The notes: generated by a model from the sequence alone, not told the origin. 64,000 bases of DNA from Vibrio splendidus (GCF_001557875.1 NZ_LNRF01000001.1:310001-374000); one strand, 5' to 3'. Shown: positions 23,500 through 32,679, numbered from the stretch's first letter. Translations and numbers: made by a program.

Positions 23500-24032
23500 G
23501 CATAAAAACCAAAGCAGTACAGACTGTGGTGTGCTCTGTTGCCTCCGTTCTTGCCATTGTTTTTACCATTGATTCAGAGCTTACTACCAGTGAGCAAGGC
23601 CTCAGCCATGTCGCAAATGAAGAAGGTTGCATACTCAAACCCTACCAATGCAGTGCCGATGTTTGGACTGCGGGGCTTGGACATACAAAAAGCGTTACAC
23701 CCGAGATGATGTTCACCGAGCTACAAGCGGCTGAGTATTTTGTTGAAGATATCTCAGCTGCCGAACAAGTGGTAAACAAACACATTACCCAAACAGCTAA
23801 CCAGGGCGAATACGACATGATGGTGAGCTTTGTCTTTAATCTTGGCGCTGGCAATTTCACGCGCTCTACCTTACTGAAGAAGTTTAACCAAGGTGATCAT
23901 CAAGGCGCTTGTAACGAGTACCCAAGATGGGTGTTTGTGAATGGTAAAGACTGCCGACTCAAGCAAAGCAACTGTGCCGGCATTCCTAAACGCAGAACCA
24001 AAGAAAAAGACGTTTGTTTGAGTGGATGGTGA
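23496..24032 (+). CDS. Phage lysozyme (GH24 endolysin) with signal anchor
   Basis: 178 residues. Residues about 7-25 are hydrophobic with small residues (VVCSVASVLAIVFTI), consistent with a signal-arrest-release anchor, so the enzyme may be exported without the holin. The catalytic set is E43 in NEEGC, then a cysteine (C52) at the position where the P21 lysozyme has aspartate, and T58 in VWTAGLGHT. This is the known E-8-D/C-5-T variant; D55 lies near. It degrades peptidoglycan. The gene overlaps its neighbours on both sides. Confidence 0.92.
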   Translation: MSIKTKAVQTVVCSVASVLAIVFTIDSELTTSEQGLSHVANEEGCILKPYQCSADVWTAGLGHTKSVTPEMMFTELQAAEYFVEDISAAEQVVNKHITQTANQGEYDMMVSFVFNLGAGNFTRSTLLKKFNQGDHQGACNEYPRWVFVNGKDCRLKQSNCAGIPKRRTKEKDVCLSGW

Positions 24033-24034
24033 TC

Positions 24035-24556
24035 ATGTTAAACCAATATCTAACTTTGTTTAAAGCCATCGCCTGTGCTGCCGTTCTTAGCGGTGTTGCT
24101 TATTGTTCGTATGACTACGGCGTAACCACCACTGAGGTGAAAGCCTTAAAAGCGCAAAATGTCCTATGGGACAAAGTAGAGCAAAAACAAAACGAGGCTT
24201 TTCAGCTCGCCGTGAAGCTTGCGAACCAAAAGCCTGATATTCGAATTGAATTTCGAGAGATAGAAAAAGAGGTGATCAAGTATGCTCAAAAGAACAATAA
24301 TAAGCAGTGCGTTGTTAATGATGCTGAATGGATGCACATCCGCGCCCAATCAGTGCGAGCGCATAATCGAGCAATCGGTATTCAGCAACCCTCCACCGTC
24401 CCTGATGGTACCGCCAAAACCGCTACAGGTTACGAGCGAGACGCCGAAGTCTTAGACGAAGATGTAGCAAACCTGCAAACCTGTGCTGAAAATGCTCAGA
24501 AGCTTTTATCACTACAAACTTGGATAAGAGCGCAGCTTCAACACAGGCTGCAGTAA
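24035..24556 (+). CDS. Rz-like i-spanin
   Basis: About 173 residues. The N-terminal segment FKAIACAAVLSGVAYCSYDYG is a membrane anchor and the rest is a periplasmic, glutamine- and lysine-rich coiled coil (NVLWDKVEQKQNEAFQLAVKLA in part). This is the typical inner-membrane spanin. The start at 24035 places it immediately after the endolysin stop; a longer frame runs into that gene. I did not identify a nested Rz1-like lipoprotein with confidence. It ends 24 bases before the convergent portal gene. Confidence 0.7.
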   Translation: MLNQYLTLFKAIACAAVLSGVAYCSYDYGVTTTEVKALKAQNVLWDKVEQKQNEAFQLAVKLANQKPDIRIEFREIEKEVIKYAQKNNNKQCVVNDAEWMHIRAQSVRAHNRAIGIQQPSTVPDGTAKTATGYERDAEVLDEDVANLQTCAENAQKLLSLQTWIRAQLQHRLQ

Positions 24557-24580
24557 AGGCGAATCAGCTTATACTCGATA

Positions 24581-25549
24581 CTAAGCCGCATCCAAACTTT
24601 TATATTCTTTAGGGGTGATGACCTGCTGCCCCACAACATCATTCAACTCTTGCATCATATCAATGAGCGGTAGCAGTTCGTTCTTGTGGAACAGCCAATC
24701 GACCTTGTTCAAATCGAGTGACGTAATACTCTCACGTCGAATGCTCATCAACTCGATTGGCACACGGTGAACCGAAAGCACCTCGTTCATGGTTTGGTTC
24801 TTCACTTCTTTGTAAGAGTCTTTGGCCTCCACCTGACCAATTGGTTTGAGCTCTGGGGCTTTGGTGTCCTTACCTTTGGCATTCACAAACAAGTTTTTAA
24901 ACGCCATCCCTTCTTGAGCTTGCAGCTGCTTCTTAATGGCCTTTTCTTGTTTCTCTGTCATGGTTGGCTCATTCATATACAACAAGTAACCAGCATGGTT
25001 ACCGTTACGGTAGTACTGACGACGAAACAAGGTGGCATCATCGTTCAGCCAGATAGACGTCAAAGAGCTAATGTGACTCGGCAAACCATACAGCTCTTGA
25101 GCAACGTCATAATCACCCAAATAGAACACTTGGTTAGGTTTGTAATTAATACGCCCTTCATCATCGTAAGCTCTTGGTTTATACGTCCAACCCAAGTCTT
25201 CACGCCTACGCATGTAAAGTGTCGGTAAGTGCTTGAGCTTAACGACTTCGCCTAAACCTCTGTAATCACGAATCACCTGAAGGTGAGCACCGCCAAAAGT
25301 GAGGTAGTCTTGAATAAAGCGCTTTGCATCTTGGCGTGAGAGTAATCCACTCAGCGCAATGGCATGCATTAACGTATTGCGCTTAAACTCAATCGCACTC
25401 GAATGCATCGGGTTCGTGCGCAGTGCCTTGGCTAATGTATCGAGTGCAATCGGGGGTTCGTATAAACCATCAACCAACGCCACTTCTAAATAGCTGAGAA
25501 TGTCGCTGTTCATCACGCTCACGGGGTTAGAAAATTCAATCTCTATCAC
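24581..25549 (-). CDS. P2 gpQ-like portal protein
   Basis: 322 residues, close to the usual length of the gpQ/PBSX portal family. RTNPMHSSAIEFKRNTLMHA, GGAHLQVIRDYRG and VHRVPIELMSIRRES are the family's familiar regions. It forms the dodecameric ring through which DNA enters the head. The gene runs leftward with the terminase ATPase gene upstream, as in P2, where P and Q form a leftward operon facing the head operon. Confidence 0.92.
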   Translation of the reverse strand: MIEIEFSNPVSVMNSDILSYLEVALVDGLYEPPIALDTLAKALRTNPMHSSAIEFKRNTLMHAIALSGLLSRQDAKRFIQDYLTFGGAHLQVIRDYRGLGEVVKLKHLPTLYMRRREDLGWTYKPRAYDDEGRINYKPNQVFYLGDYDVAQELYGLPSHISSLTSIWLNDDATLFRRQYYRNGNHAGYLLYMNEPTMTEKQEKAIKKQLQAQEGMAFKNLFVNAKGKDTKAPELKPIGQVEAKDSYKEVKNQTMNEVLSVHRVPIELMSIRRESITSLDLNKVDWLFHKNELLPLIDMMQELNDVVGQQVITPKEYKSLDAA

Positions 25550-25570
25550 TTGGCCTCTCCAATAATTAGG

Positions 25571-27322
25571 CTAGAAGAACTCGACACTGGTGTTGGTGTC
25601 ATTGTTTATATCAATCGGCTCCCAACGCATCACATGCATCGAAGCCCAGGCTAAATCCGCATGAGAGCCAATTTTGCTGCGGTTGGAAACAAAGGTAATT
25701 TGGTTACTCACCTTGGTGGTTTGCTGGCGAATCATTAAGAACGAGTGAACGAGATCATCCCATTCCGCTTCAAACTGTAAGCGGCCACTGTTAATGATTT
25801 CTCTCGACTTATAGGCCATCAGTCGTTTCACTTCGGGTGAGTAATCCAGCTCGACCAGAGCTGGGTAAAACTTACGAACCAGCTCAGCGGTAGCCGAGCC
25901 TACACCACTGGTATCCATGGCCATGTACACTACATTGTATTTCTCAGTAATGCCGCGAATGGTGTCAGCCTGTTGCTCATAACTGGAGCCTTTAAGGCGA
26001 ACCCGCTCAATAAATCGGAACACGCCGCCTTTACGTCTAGGCTTTAACGCCACCACTAAGCCTGCATCATCCGAGCTTTCACCCGTACCGCCACCTCTTG
26101 GGTCATAACCGACTAAAACTTCTGCATTACCTACTGGCCTTGCTTTCTCGTGGTCGACATCTTTCCAAAGTGAACTGTCTGCCTTACACGCCAGTAGTGC
26201 TTTCAGTGAGAAGAATGAAGCGCTGTCGTCCAAAAACTTACAACGCAATAGATTGTCGAAAATCTCTTTAACTGGATATTTACGCTTGAGCTTATCCATG
26301 TTGAAGAAGGTCGCGCCTTTCTTAATCGCATCATCCACAGTGATCATTTGACGGAAGATAAAATCAACACCCAAAGCGCCGGCTTTTAGCGCCTTGTGGC
26401 TTATATCAATGCCGTGCTCTTTCTTGCCTTGCCATTTTGGGTAGGCTTCATGGGCCATGGTGGAAGGTGTTGAAATGTAAGTGGTGCGGAACTGCGATTG
26501 CATCGACATACCGCCCGCGTAATTATCTAAATCCGCAAAGCCTGGGATCCAGAACACCTCATCCCAATACATGTGGCCGTTAAAACCTTGAGAGGTCGCT
26601 ACGTTAGTGGACATAAAACCAAGGTTCGCGCCGTTGCTGAGCTCGATGTCGTCCTTACCTTTTAGGTCAACGTCGCCAATCTCTAGCGCAAACTTACGAA
26701 TGTAGTTTTTGAAGATATAAGACTGCTTTTTCGACGCAGAGATAAACACCTGGTTGTCGCCAGTCAGCACCGCATCTTCAAACGCTTCAAAGGCAAAATA
26801 GAACGTAAGACCAATCTGGCGCGACTTAAGATAAAAGCGCACTTCATTGATCTCATCGTTTTGCTTGTGGCCGTGAATGTCCTTTTGGTATTCGAAGAAG
26901 GTTTTCTCGCGATATTCGTCCAACATATCTTTGGTGATGTGGGATACATCGTTCTTCGTCTTATTTGGCTTGCGACCACGCTTATTCTCGCCATCGTTTC
27001 GGCTAGCTGGTCGGTTGCGCCTTTGCTCAGCTTCATCACGTTTAAATTGCTGTTCGAGCAACATCTTGAGCTCACGCTCTTGGCTCTCAAGTTTTTGGTC
27101 AACCCACATCAAGTAAGCAATGCGCTGTCTCATCATTAATTCGACGGGCGCGTCATCCCTCAGCGTTTTCCAATCAAACTGAGTGATCCATTTTTGAACC
27201 GTACGAGTGGCCACACTAACCGATTCTGCAATTTCAGCAGGCTTACGTTGGCGTAAAAACAGTCCCAAAGCTTTCGTTTGGTCGGCGGTATAGAGCGGTT
27301 CGCTAACAACATTATTTTCCAT
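25571..27322 (-). CDS. P2 gpP-like terminase large subunit
   Basis: 583 residues. An N-terminal helix-turn-helix (ALGLFLRQRKPAEIAESVSVATRTVQKWI in part) is followed by the ATPase domain, with an atypical Walker A around SRQIGLTFYF and a Walker B-like MYWDEVFWIPG. The C-terminal nuclease-like domain shows VGYDPRGGG and YMAMDTSGVG, with a final SHADLAWASMH. It drives DNA packaging from the head side with the portal. The start ATG at 27322 coincides with the first base of the Ogr-type box at 27322-27339. Confidence 0.92.
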   Translation of the reverse strand: MENNVVSEPLYTADQTKALGLFLRQRKPAEIAESVSVATRTVQKWITQFDWKTLRDDAPVELMMRQRIAYLMWVDQKLESQERELKMLLEQQFKRDEAEQRRNRPASRNDGENKRGRKPNKTKNDVSHITKDMLDEYREKTFFEYQKDIHGHKQNDEINEVRFYLKSRQIGLTFYFAFEAFEDAVLTGDNQVFISASKKQSYIFKNYIRKFALEIGDVDLKGKDDIELSNGANLGFMSTNVATSQGFNGHMYWDEVFWIPGFADLDNYAGGMSMQSQFRTTYISTPSTMAHEAYPKWQGKKEHGIDISHKALKAGALGVDFIFRQMITVDDAIKKGATFFNMDKLKRKYPVKEIFDNLLRCKFLDDSASFFSLKALLACKADSSLWKDVDHEKARPVGNAEVLVGYDPRGGGTGESSDDAGLVVALKPRRKGGVFRFIERVRLKGSSYEQQADTIRGITEKYNVVYMAMDTSGVGSATAELVRKFYPALVELDYSPEVKRLMAYKSREIINSGRLQFEAEWDDLVHSFLMIRQQTTKVSNQITFVSNRSKIGSHADLAWASMHVMRWEPIDINNDTNTSVEFF

Positions 27323-27339
27323 GTTTGCATAGTGCTACA
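27322..27339. promoter_or_regulatory. Ogr/Delta-type activator box between the divergent late operons
   Basis: TGT-N12-ACA (TGT at 27322-27324, ACA at 27337-27339) lies in the 135-base divergent region between the terminase/portal operon and the head operon. It has the form of the P2/186 late activator site. The Ogr-like protein at 14336-14593 is the likely partner. Confidence 0.5.
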
Positions 27340-27456
27340 GCGCTTGTGATTACTCAGCTTGAACGATTTCTATATCAAGCGTTTAGAACTAGGACAAATA
27401 CAAAAAGGCGGAGGCATTGGGTAAATTGGAATCATCGAATTTAGGAGAGTTTAGGC

Positions 27457-28290
27457 ATGTTCCAATCAGAGCTAATTTGTATTTTACAGGCAGGAGCAAC
27501 CATTGATGGTCGAATCATTGAGCAAAAAATCATTGATGAGATTGCAGAAACTTATAGCCCAGACGTTTATACAGCTCGAATTAATGCAGACCATTACCCG
27601 TGGAGCAGCAAGTACGGCTCTGTCCTCTCTGTCGAAAAGAAAGAAGACAAGCTATTCGCAGTACTGAAACCAAACTCAATGCTTTTGCGTATGGCTGAGC
27701 AGGGGCAGCTTTTACATACCTCATGTGAGTTCTATGAAAAGTTTGCAGATACAGGGAAAGCCTATCTGACCGGATTGGCCCTGACTGATGAGCCTGCATC
27801 GTTAGGTACGACCCAGATTAAGCTGTCGGCTAACAGCAAAGATAAAGCGTGCGTGCCAACGAGCTTTCAAATCGCTCCTGAACAATTATCGCAAAGCACC
27901 GAGGAAGAAACCTCGATGTTCCATACATTTAAGCGCTGGCTTAAGGGCGAAGATGAACTTGAGCAGCTCTCACAACAACAGGAAGAAGACGACATGAGTA
28001 AAGAATTTGAAGAGCTACTCAAGCAAAGCATTGAGCAAGGTAAAGAAAATCAGCAACAACTCAGCCAGTTAAATGAGCAAGTTGAAAAGTTAAACACCAA
28101 TGGTAAGCCGCCCGAGCAACCCGATGAACCTGAAGACAGTACGGATGTCACCGAGCTCAAAGACCAGGTAGAGACTTTGTCTTCACAGGTAGAAAACCTA
28201 ACTGGCCAAATTGAAAAGTTCAGTAAGTTAACCGATGAAGAGCAGCGCAAGTTAGCCGGCGAAGGTAATGACGAAGAGCGCTACTTATAG
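27457..28290 (+). CDS. P2 gpO-like capsid scaffold and maturation protease
   Basis: 277 residues. The N-terminal serine protease has a likely Asp-His-Ser triad at D17 (GATIDG), H46 (NADHYPW) and S89 (HTSCEF), the same order as D19, H48 and S107 of P2. The C-terminal third (residues about 180-270) is glutamine/glutamate-rich coiled coil (EELLKQSIEQGKENQQQLSQ in part), the scaffold that guides shell assembly. TTAGGAGAGTTT provides the ribosome binding site. It is first in the rightward head operon. Confidence 0.92.
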   Translation: MFQSELICILQAGATIDGRIIEQKIIDEIAETYSPDVYTARINADHYPWSSKYGSVLSVEKKEDKLFAVLKPNSMLLRMAEQGQLLHTSCEFYEKFADTGKAYLTGLALTDEPASLGTTQIKLSANSKDKACVPTSFQIAPEQLSQSTEEETSMFHTFKRWLKGEDELEQLSQQQEEDDMSKEFEELLKQSIEQGKENQQQLSQLNEQVEKLNTNGKPPEQPDEPEDSTDVTELKDQVETLSSQVENLTGQIEKFSKLTDEEQRKLAGEGNDEERYL

Positions 28291-28336
28291 GCTTCGACAC
28301 GCCCTCAACCCATAACGAATTGAATTAGGTAAGAAC

Positions 28337-29374
28337 ATGCAAAAGCAGACCAAAATAAAACTCAGTGCCTACGTGAAAGCTGTGGCAGCGCAAAACGATG
28401 TGGATGATGCAACCGAGAAGTTTAATGTGAGCCCGAATGGCACTCAGCGCATTATCGCGGCTATCCGTGAAAGCAACTGGTTCCTAGGCAAAATCAACAT
28501 CATCTCAGTGAAAAATCAAAAAGGTGAATCCATTGGTCTTGGCGCTACGGGCATGATTGCCAGTCGTACCGATACATCGGGCTCGGGCAAACGCACACCG
28601 AAAGATCACTCAAGCATGGGGGCGATGCCTTACATGTGTGAGCAAACGAACTTTGATACCGCGCTTCGTTACACAAAACTGGACGCGTGGGCGCACCATA
28701 AAAACTTCAACGCCTTGATCAGTAAAGCAACCCGAGAGCAGATTGACGCCAATAAAATCACCATTGGTTGGTATGGCGTAAGTGTCGCTAAAAATACCGA
28801 TGCTAGCGCTAATCCGAACGGTGAAGATGTGAATAAAGGTTGGTTCCAAGCCATGCGTGATCATAACGAAAATCGCTTAATTACCACGGGACAAAAAGCG
28901 GATGGTGAAATTCGTATCGGTGAAGGTGGTGACTTCATCAACCTAGACCTAGCCGTGCTTGAAACGAAAAACCTACTGCATGACGCCTGTGAAAACGATT
29001 CAAACCTTGTCGCCATCATCGGCTCTGATCTGCTCGCTTATGACAAAGCCAAGTTCTACGAAGCACACGGTAATACGCCAAGCGAAAAAGGCAAAATCCA
29101 AGAGCTGCAAGTCATCGGTACTTATGGCGGTCTGCCTGCAGTGAAAGTACCAGGCTTCCCTTCGACGGGCATCATGGTGACCAGTTACGACAACTTATCC
29201 ATCTACATTCAAGAAGGTTCAGTTCGCCGCTCTACAGGTAAGAAGAACGACGAAAAAGACCAAATTGAAAACTTTGAGTCGATGAACATGGCTTACGTGA
29301 TCGAAGAAGTTGGCAAAGCCGCAGCCATTGAATTCAAAAACGTGAAGCTTTGGATTAACGGTGCTTGGCATTAA
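28337..29374 (+). CDS. P2 gpN-like major capsid protein
   Basis: 345 residues, close to the 357 of P2 gpN. Family signatures include KLSAYVKAVAAQNDV near the start, RYTKLDAWAHHKNFNALI and the conserved WYGVSVAKNTD. It builds the HK97-fold shell on the gpO scaffold. It is followed by a 121-base gap with a long inverted repeat, where P2 would have gpM. Confidence 0.93.
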   Translation: MQKQTKIKLSAYVKAVAAQNDVDDATEKFNVSPNGTQRIIAAIRESNWFLGKINIISVKNQKGESIGLGATGMIASRTDTSGSGKRTPKDHSSMGAMPYMCEQTNFDTALRYTKLDAWAHHKNFNALISKATREQIDANKITIGWYGVSVAKNTDASANPNGEDVNKGWFQAMRDHNENRLITTGQKADGEIRIGEGGDFINLDLAVLETKNLLHDACENDSNLVAIIGSDLLAYDKAKFYEAHGNTPSEKGKIQELQVIGTYGGLPAVKVPGFPSTGIMVTSYDNLSIYIQEGSVRRSTGKKNDEKDQIENFESMNMAYVIEEVGKAAAIEFKNVKLWINGAWH

Positions 29375-29402
29375 GCCAACCGCTAGAAACTAACACCCCC
29401 TC

Positions 29403-29472
29403 AATGCAGGCTCTATTGCTGTTTCAGGTGCGCTTTGGTGCTAACTGTTATTCGCGATTGTCGGCCTGCATT
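29403..29472 (+). repeat. Long-range inverted repeat between capsid and gpL-like genes
   Basis: AATGCAGGC (29403-29411) and GCCTGCATT (29464-29472) are perfect complements separated by 52 bases. The arms would form a 9-base-pair stem in the late transcript upstream of the gpL-like gene. No T-tract follows, so this is not an obvious terminator. It may be a processing or stability element. Confidence 0.45.
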
Positions 29473-29495
29473 CCCTAACCCTGTAAGGATACATC

Positions 29496-29945
29496 ATGGA
29501 ATTTGTCGGTGATAAAAACGAGCTCTATGAATCTGAGTTGCCAGCCACGGCTAAATATCCAGTACTAAAGATTTCAGAGTTTCAGTCTCTGTTCCATTTC
29601 CAAAGTAATGAAACAGAGGCAGGTATTCTGCATCACGCTACGGTGTCACGCATCAAAGTGCATTCTGAACTTAAAGACACCTTAACCCCCTTTGCTAGTT
29701 TGACGGAGTTATCTCAAGAACGCTTTGGTAATGATGACTCGGCCGAAACACTTTATAAGCAGGCCGTATTCGCACTAACCGCCGCTCAACTAATCAGTGT
29801 GCAAATGAGTGGTGACACCACCGCCGAAGCGGCAGACAGACAAGAAGCGCTCACCAGTAAGAAAGAAGAGTGCGAAGTGCAGTACCGCCAAGCCATAGAC
29901 ATGTTGATTCACGCAGAAGAAACCTACTGCTTTGAGAGGGTGTAA
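29496..29945 (+). CDS. P2 gpL-like head completion protein
   Basis: 149 residues. The middle region with LYKQAVFALTAAQLISVQM and the C-terminal YRQAIDMLIHAEETY follow the P2 gpL pattern (helical, ending in a repeated RxAxxxI element), with an acidic N-terminus. gpL stabilises the filled head and joins head to tail. The gene follows TGTAAGGATACATC and overlaps the next gene by one base (TAATG). Confidence 0.7.
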   Translation: MEFVGDKNELYESELPATAKYPVLKISEFQSLFHFQSNETEAGILHHATVSRIKVHSELKDTLTPFASLTELSQERFGNDDSAETLYKQAVFALTAAQLISVQMSGDTTAEAADRQEALTSKKEECEVQYRQAIDMLIHAEETYCFERV

Positions 29946-30409
29946 TGAAAGCGCTGCAAAGCTTAACTGACCTATTCAAAAGCCATGTGACCGATGCGGC
30001 CAAAATGGATGTGTGGGCGGAAGATGGCGCCCTATTTTGTGGTCAGGGTGCGGATGTCGATGGGTTTGAAATTGAGTATACCGCCATCGTTTTCTTGCAA
30101 AGCGCCAAGCTAGAGCCGCAAGTGTTGTTTATGCAATTAGTCAGCTGGCTCAACAAGTACGACCCAGAGCGAGCGGAAAAAGGCTTGCCCATGCCGACGT
30201 TCGCGCTAGAGCCTCTCGACAAAGGTGCGTTTGATCTCAAGCTGAAAATTGATATTCGTGAAGAGTTCGACCTTCAAGAAAACGAACAAGGCAATTGGAA
30301 GCAAGGTGATACCCGTTATGAATGTGTCAGTGGATTTGAAGCGCGAGCCGATGAAGACCAACTCGGTAAATTGGTCTACTTTGTCGGCCACTTAGATGAT
30401 TTGCCATGA
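29945..30409 (+). CDS. P2 gpR-like tail completion protein
   Basis: 154 residues, the length of P2 gpR (155). The VLFMQLVSWLNKYDPERA region and the C-terminal ISGFEAR-type segment (CVSGFEARADEDQLG) match the gpR family. It completes tails and prepares them for joining to heads. It overlaps its upstream neighbour by one base and the downstream gpS-like gene by four bases. Confidence 0.8.
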   Translation: MKALQSLTDLFKSHVTDAAKMDVWAEDGALFCGQGADVDGFEIEYTAIVFLQSAKLEPQVLFMQLVSWLNKYDPERAEKGLPMPTFALEPLDKGAFDLKLKIDIREEFDLQENEQGNWKQGDTRYECVSGFEARADEDQLGKLVYFVGHLDDLP

Positions 30410-30945
30410 GTGAATTAACCCTCGCGACGCCTGAGCAACTGACTCAAGTTGTGGAAAGTTTGGTGCTGACGGCCAGTGATAAGTTTGAACTGAACAAACG
30501 GATGGCCAACCGCGCAAGACAATTCTTTCGTCAGCAAATTCGAGCTCAGCGAGATATAGACAATAACCCGTACCAAAGCCGAACGCGGCGAAAGGCAACC
30601 CAACTATGGGATGGCACTCAAGCGCAGAACACCGTGAACAATAAAAACATGTTGCTGGGTTTTGGCAAGGCGTTAAGAACTCATGTGACAGAAGAGAGCT
30701 TTGAGGTTGGCCTAAAAGGCATCGCAGGTCGCATTGGCCAAGAACACAACCAAGGCGCTCAAGTGTCGTTTACGACTCGCGTTAATGGTCACTACAACAG
30801 TAAAACAGGTCAATGGACAGGTGGCGTGAAAACCAAACGCAATTACCAAATGCCCAAACGAACCTTCATTGGTTGGACGCCTGCTCTAGAGCGAGAGTTA
30901 CTCGCCATGGCAGCGGAACACTTTGCACTAGAGGATGCAGCGTAA
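30406..30945 (+). CDS. gpS-like virion morphogenesis/tail completion protein
   Basis: 179 residues with a basic N-terminal half (MANRARQFFRQQIRAQRD) and the phrase NPYQSRTRRKATQLWDG. The C-terminal RTFIGWTPALERELL is typical of the phage virion morphogenesis (P2 gpS/Mu gpG) family. It is needed for tail-to-head joining. It overlaps the neighbours by four and one bases (ATGA and TAATG). Confidence 0.85.
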   Translation: MSELTLATPEQLTQVVESLVLTASDKFELNKRMANRARQFFRQQIRAQRDIDNNPYQSRTRRKATQLWDGTQAQNTVNNKNMLLGFGKALRTHVTEESFEVGLKGIAGRIGQEHNQGAQVSFTTRVNGHYNSKTGQWTGGVKTKRNYQMPKRTFIGWTPALERELLAMAAEHFALEDAA

Positions 30946-31163
30946 TGGATAAACAAGAAGTCGAGAAAACCGCGCTACCCACTTTCAAAATTAAGCCAGC
31001 GACAACAAGTTTGATCGTGAAAGACCCCACAACCCGAGAGCCACTGAAAGCGGCAGGTGAAGATAAACCTCGTAACGCTTACTGGCTACGTCGACTCGCT
31101 GAAAAAAGTATCGTGGTCATCGATAAAACAGCCAAGCCCACAGCCCAAAAGGAAACTAAATAA
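30945..31163 (+). CDS. DUF2635-like small tail protein
   Basis: 72 residues from the ATG at 30945, overlapping the previous stop by one base (TAATG). A longer frame from 30813 lies inside the gpS-like gene. The phrase IVKDPTTREPLKAAGEDKPRNAYWLRRL (in part) is the DUF2635 signature found just before Mu-type sheath genes. Its role is unknown but its position is conserved. It overlaps the sheath gene by one base. Confidence 0.8.
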   Translation: MDKQEVEKTALPTFKIKPATTSLIVKDPTTREPLKAAGEDKPRNAYWLRRLAEKSIVVIDKTAKPTAQKETK

Positions 31164-32299
31164 TGAGTATTGGTTTTGCTGAAGTACCAAGCACCGCTCG
31201 CGTTCCCGGTGTCTACATTGAAATTGACAATAGCCTGGCAAACAGCGCAGAAGACTTGCAAGTTGTCTTGGCGATCGGTAATGCGGTTAGTGACGCAACG
31301 GTCGCGCCCAACAAAATCACGCTTTGTATGGATGAGACGATTGCTGCAGCTTCGTTTGGTGCCAATAGCGACATAGTGGAAATGATCACCTATTTCCGTA
31401 AGCAAGATAAAACCATGCCTATCTTTGCGGTCAGTGTTGAAGATAGTGATACCGCAAGCGCCTTAGCCGCATTGGGGGATGTTCAATATCACCACATCAT
31501 GTGTTCATTGAACGACAGCACCACCATTCGTGAGTTAGGGACTTTTCTTGAAGAGCGATATGGCGCATTAGAGCAAGTACCAGGCATCGCGTATCTACCC
31601 AAGAAAGGCACACACGCAGAGCTCATCACCTTTGCACCAACAAGCAACTGCGCGTTAATCAACTTTCTGCCCATCAATAACTTGGGTGACTCTGCAGAAG
31701 CGCCACTGTCTGACGCGGCAGCGATTGGCGCATGGGTTGGTCAAATCGCCCCCTCACTGGCTATCGACCCTTGTAGACCCCTGCAAACGCTCAAGTTGAA
31801 CGGTGTTTACTCACTGGCAGCACAAGAATGGGACTGGGCTGAACGTAACCTCTTTTTGTATGAAGGGTTAAGTACCTACACGGTGAACTCAGCGAATGAA
31901 GTGTTAGTCGAGCGCGCCGTTACCGCTTACACGGAAAACGCAGCTGGCGTAACGGACAACAGTTACCTTGATGTCATGACACCGGCAACCGCCATGTATT
32001 TTCGTCAGAAACAGCGTTCATTGATCTTAAGTGTCTACCCTCGCCACAAGGTAGCGAAAGACGGAACCAAGTTCGCCAAAGGTCAGCCGATTGTGACGCC
32101 GACCATGTTCAAAGCCAAGCTGTTGACCTTGTATCGAGATTTGGAATACCAAGGCATCGTGCAAGATTTCGATGGCTACAAAAAGTCGCTCATTGTCGAG
32201 CTAGATGAAACCAACAAGCAGCGCGTCAACTACCAAGATTCACCGCAGTTCGTGAACGGTTTGATTATCGTTGCAGGCAAAATTCAATTTAGGAAGTAA
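31163..32299 (+). CDS. Contractile tail sheath protein (Mu gpL-like)
   Basis: 378 residues. The RVPGVYIEIDNS start and later TPATAMYFRQKQRSLILSVYPRHK (in part) are those of Mu-type sheath proteins. The C-terminal FVNGLIIVAGKIQF is the conserved end that docks on the tube. It is shorter than Mu gpL (495 residues), within the range seen in other Mu-like phages. The TAATG overlap and the tail-tube gene three bases downstream support the operon. Confidence 0.9.
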   Translation: MSIGFAEVPSTARVPGVYIEIDNSLANSAEDLQVVLAIGNAVSDATVAPNKITLCMDETIAAASFGANSDIVEMITYFRKQDKTMPIFAVSVEDSDTASALAALGDVQYHHIMCSLNDSTTIRELGTFLEERYGALEQVPGIAYLPKKGTHAELITFAPTSNCALINFLPINNLGDSAEAPLSDAAAIGAWVGQIAPSLAIDPCRPLQTLKLNGVYSLAAQEWDWAERNLFLYEGLSTYTVNSANEVLVERAVTAYTENAAGVTDNSYLDVMTPATAMYFRQKQRSLILSVYPRHKVAKDGTKFAKGQPIVTPTMFKAKLLTLYRDLEYQGIVQDFDGYKKSLIVELDETNKQRVNYQDSPQFVNGLIIVAGKIQFRK

Positions 32300-32302
32300 G
32301 TC

Positions 32303-32668
32303 ATGGGAACAAAAATTACTAGCCGTGCTGTCCTTAACGCAGGCTCATTAGGGCGCCTTCCCATCAAAGAAGGGGCGGAATATGGCCTCGGCAACATGAA
32401 GCGCGAAACCATAATGGGTGACGATGGACCTTTGGGTTTCTCTGAGCAATTCTCGGATGCGCCTTTTATCAAATGCACCATCATTCACGCTCAAGACACC
32501 GATGAGAAAGCCATTGCAGATTTTGTGGGTGAAGACATCACTTTAGAAACGAACACAAACCGCGCTTACACCTTGAAAGGCGCATGGACAGTCGACCCGC
32601 TTACGGTTGCGATAAAAGATGGTCAGCTTGAAGTGCTCTTCAACGGTGACGAACTCATCCCGCAGTAA
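32303..32668 (+). CDS. Tail tube protein (Mu gpM-like)
   Basis: 121 residues, the usual size for Mu-type tube proteins. It starts GTKITSRAVLNAGSLGRLP and includes FSEQFSDAPFIKCTI, matching the family of phage tail tube proteins that follows the sheath. The protein polymerises into the inner tail tube. The spacing of three bases after the sheath stop and eleven before the next gene shows tight co-translation. Confidence 0.88.
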   Translation: MGTKITSRAVLNAGSLGRLPIKEGAEYGLGNMKRETIMGDDGPLGFSEQFSDAPFIKCTIIHAQDTDEKAIADFVGEDITLETNTNRAYTLKGAWTVDPLTVAIKDGQLEVLFNGDELIPQ

Positions 32669-32679
32669 GGAGAAAGAAC

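Noticed and set aside
24767..25228. Plus-strand 153-codon frame opposite the portal gene
   Set aside because: It is antisense to the conserved portal gene and shows only hydrophobic shadow composition.
29403..29472. Integron attC site
   Set aside because: The arms lack the RYYYAAC/GTTRRRY boxes expected of attC, and no integrase of that type is nearby.
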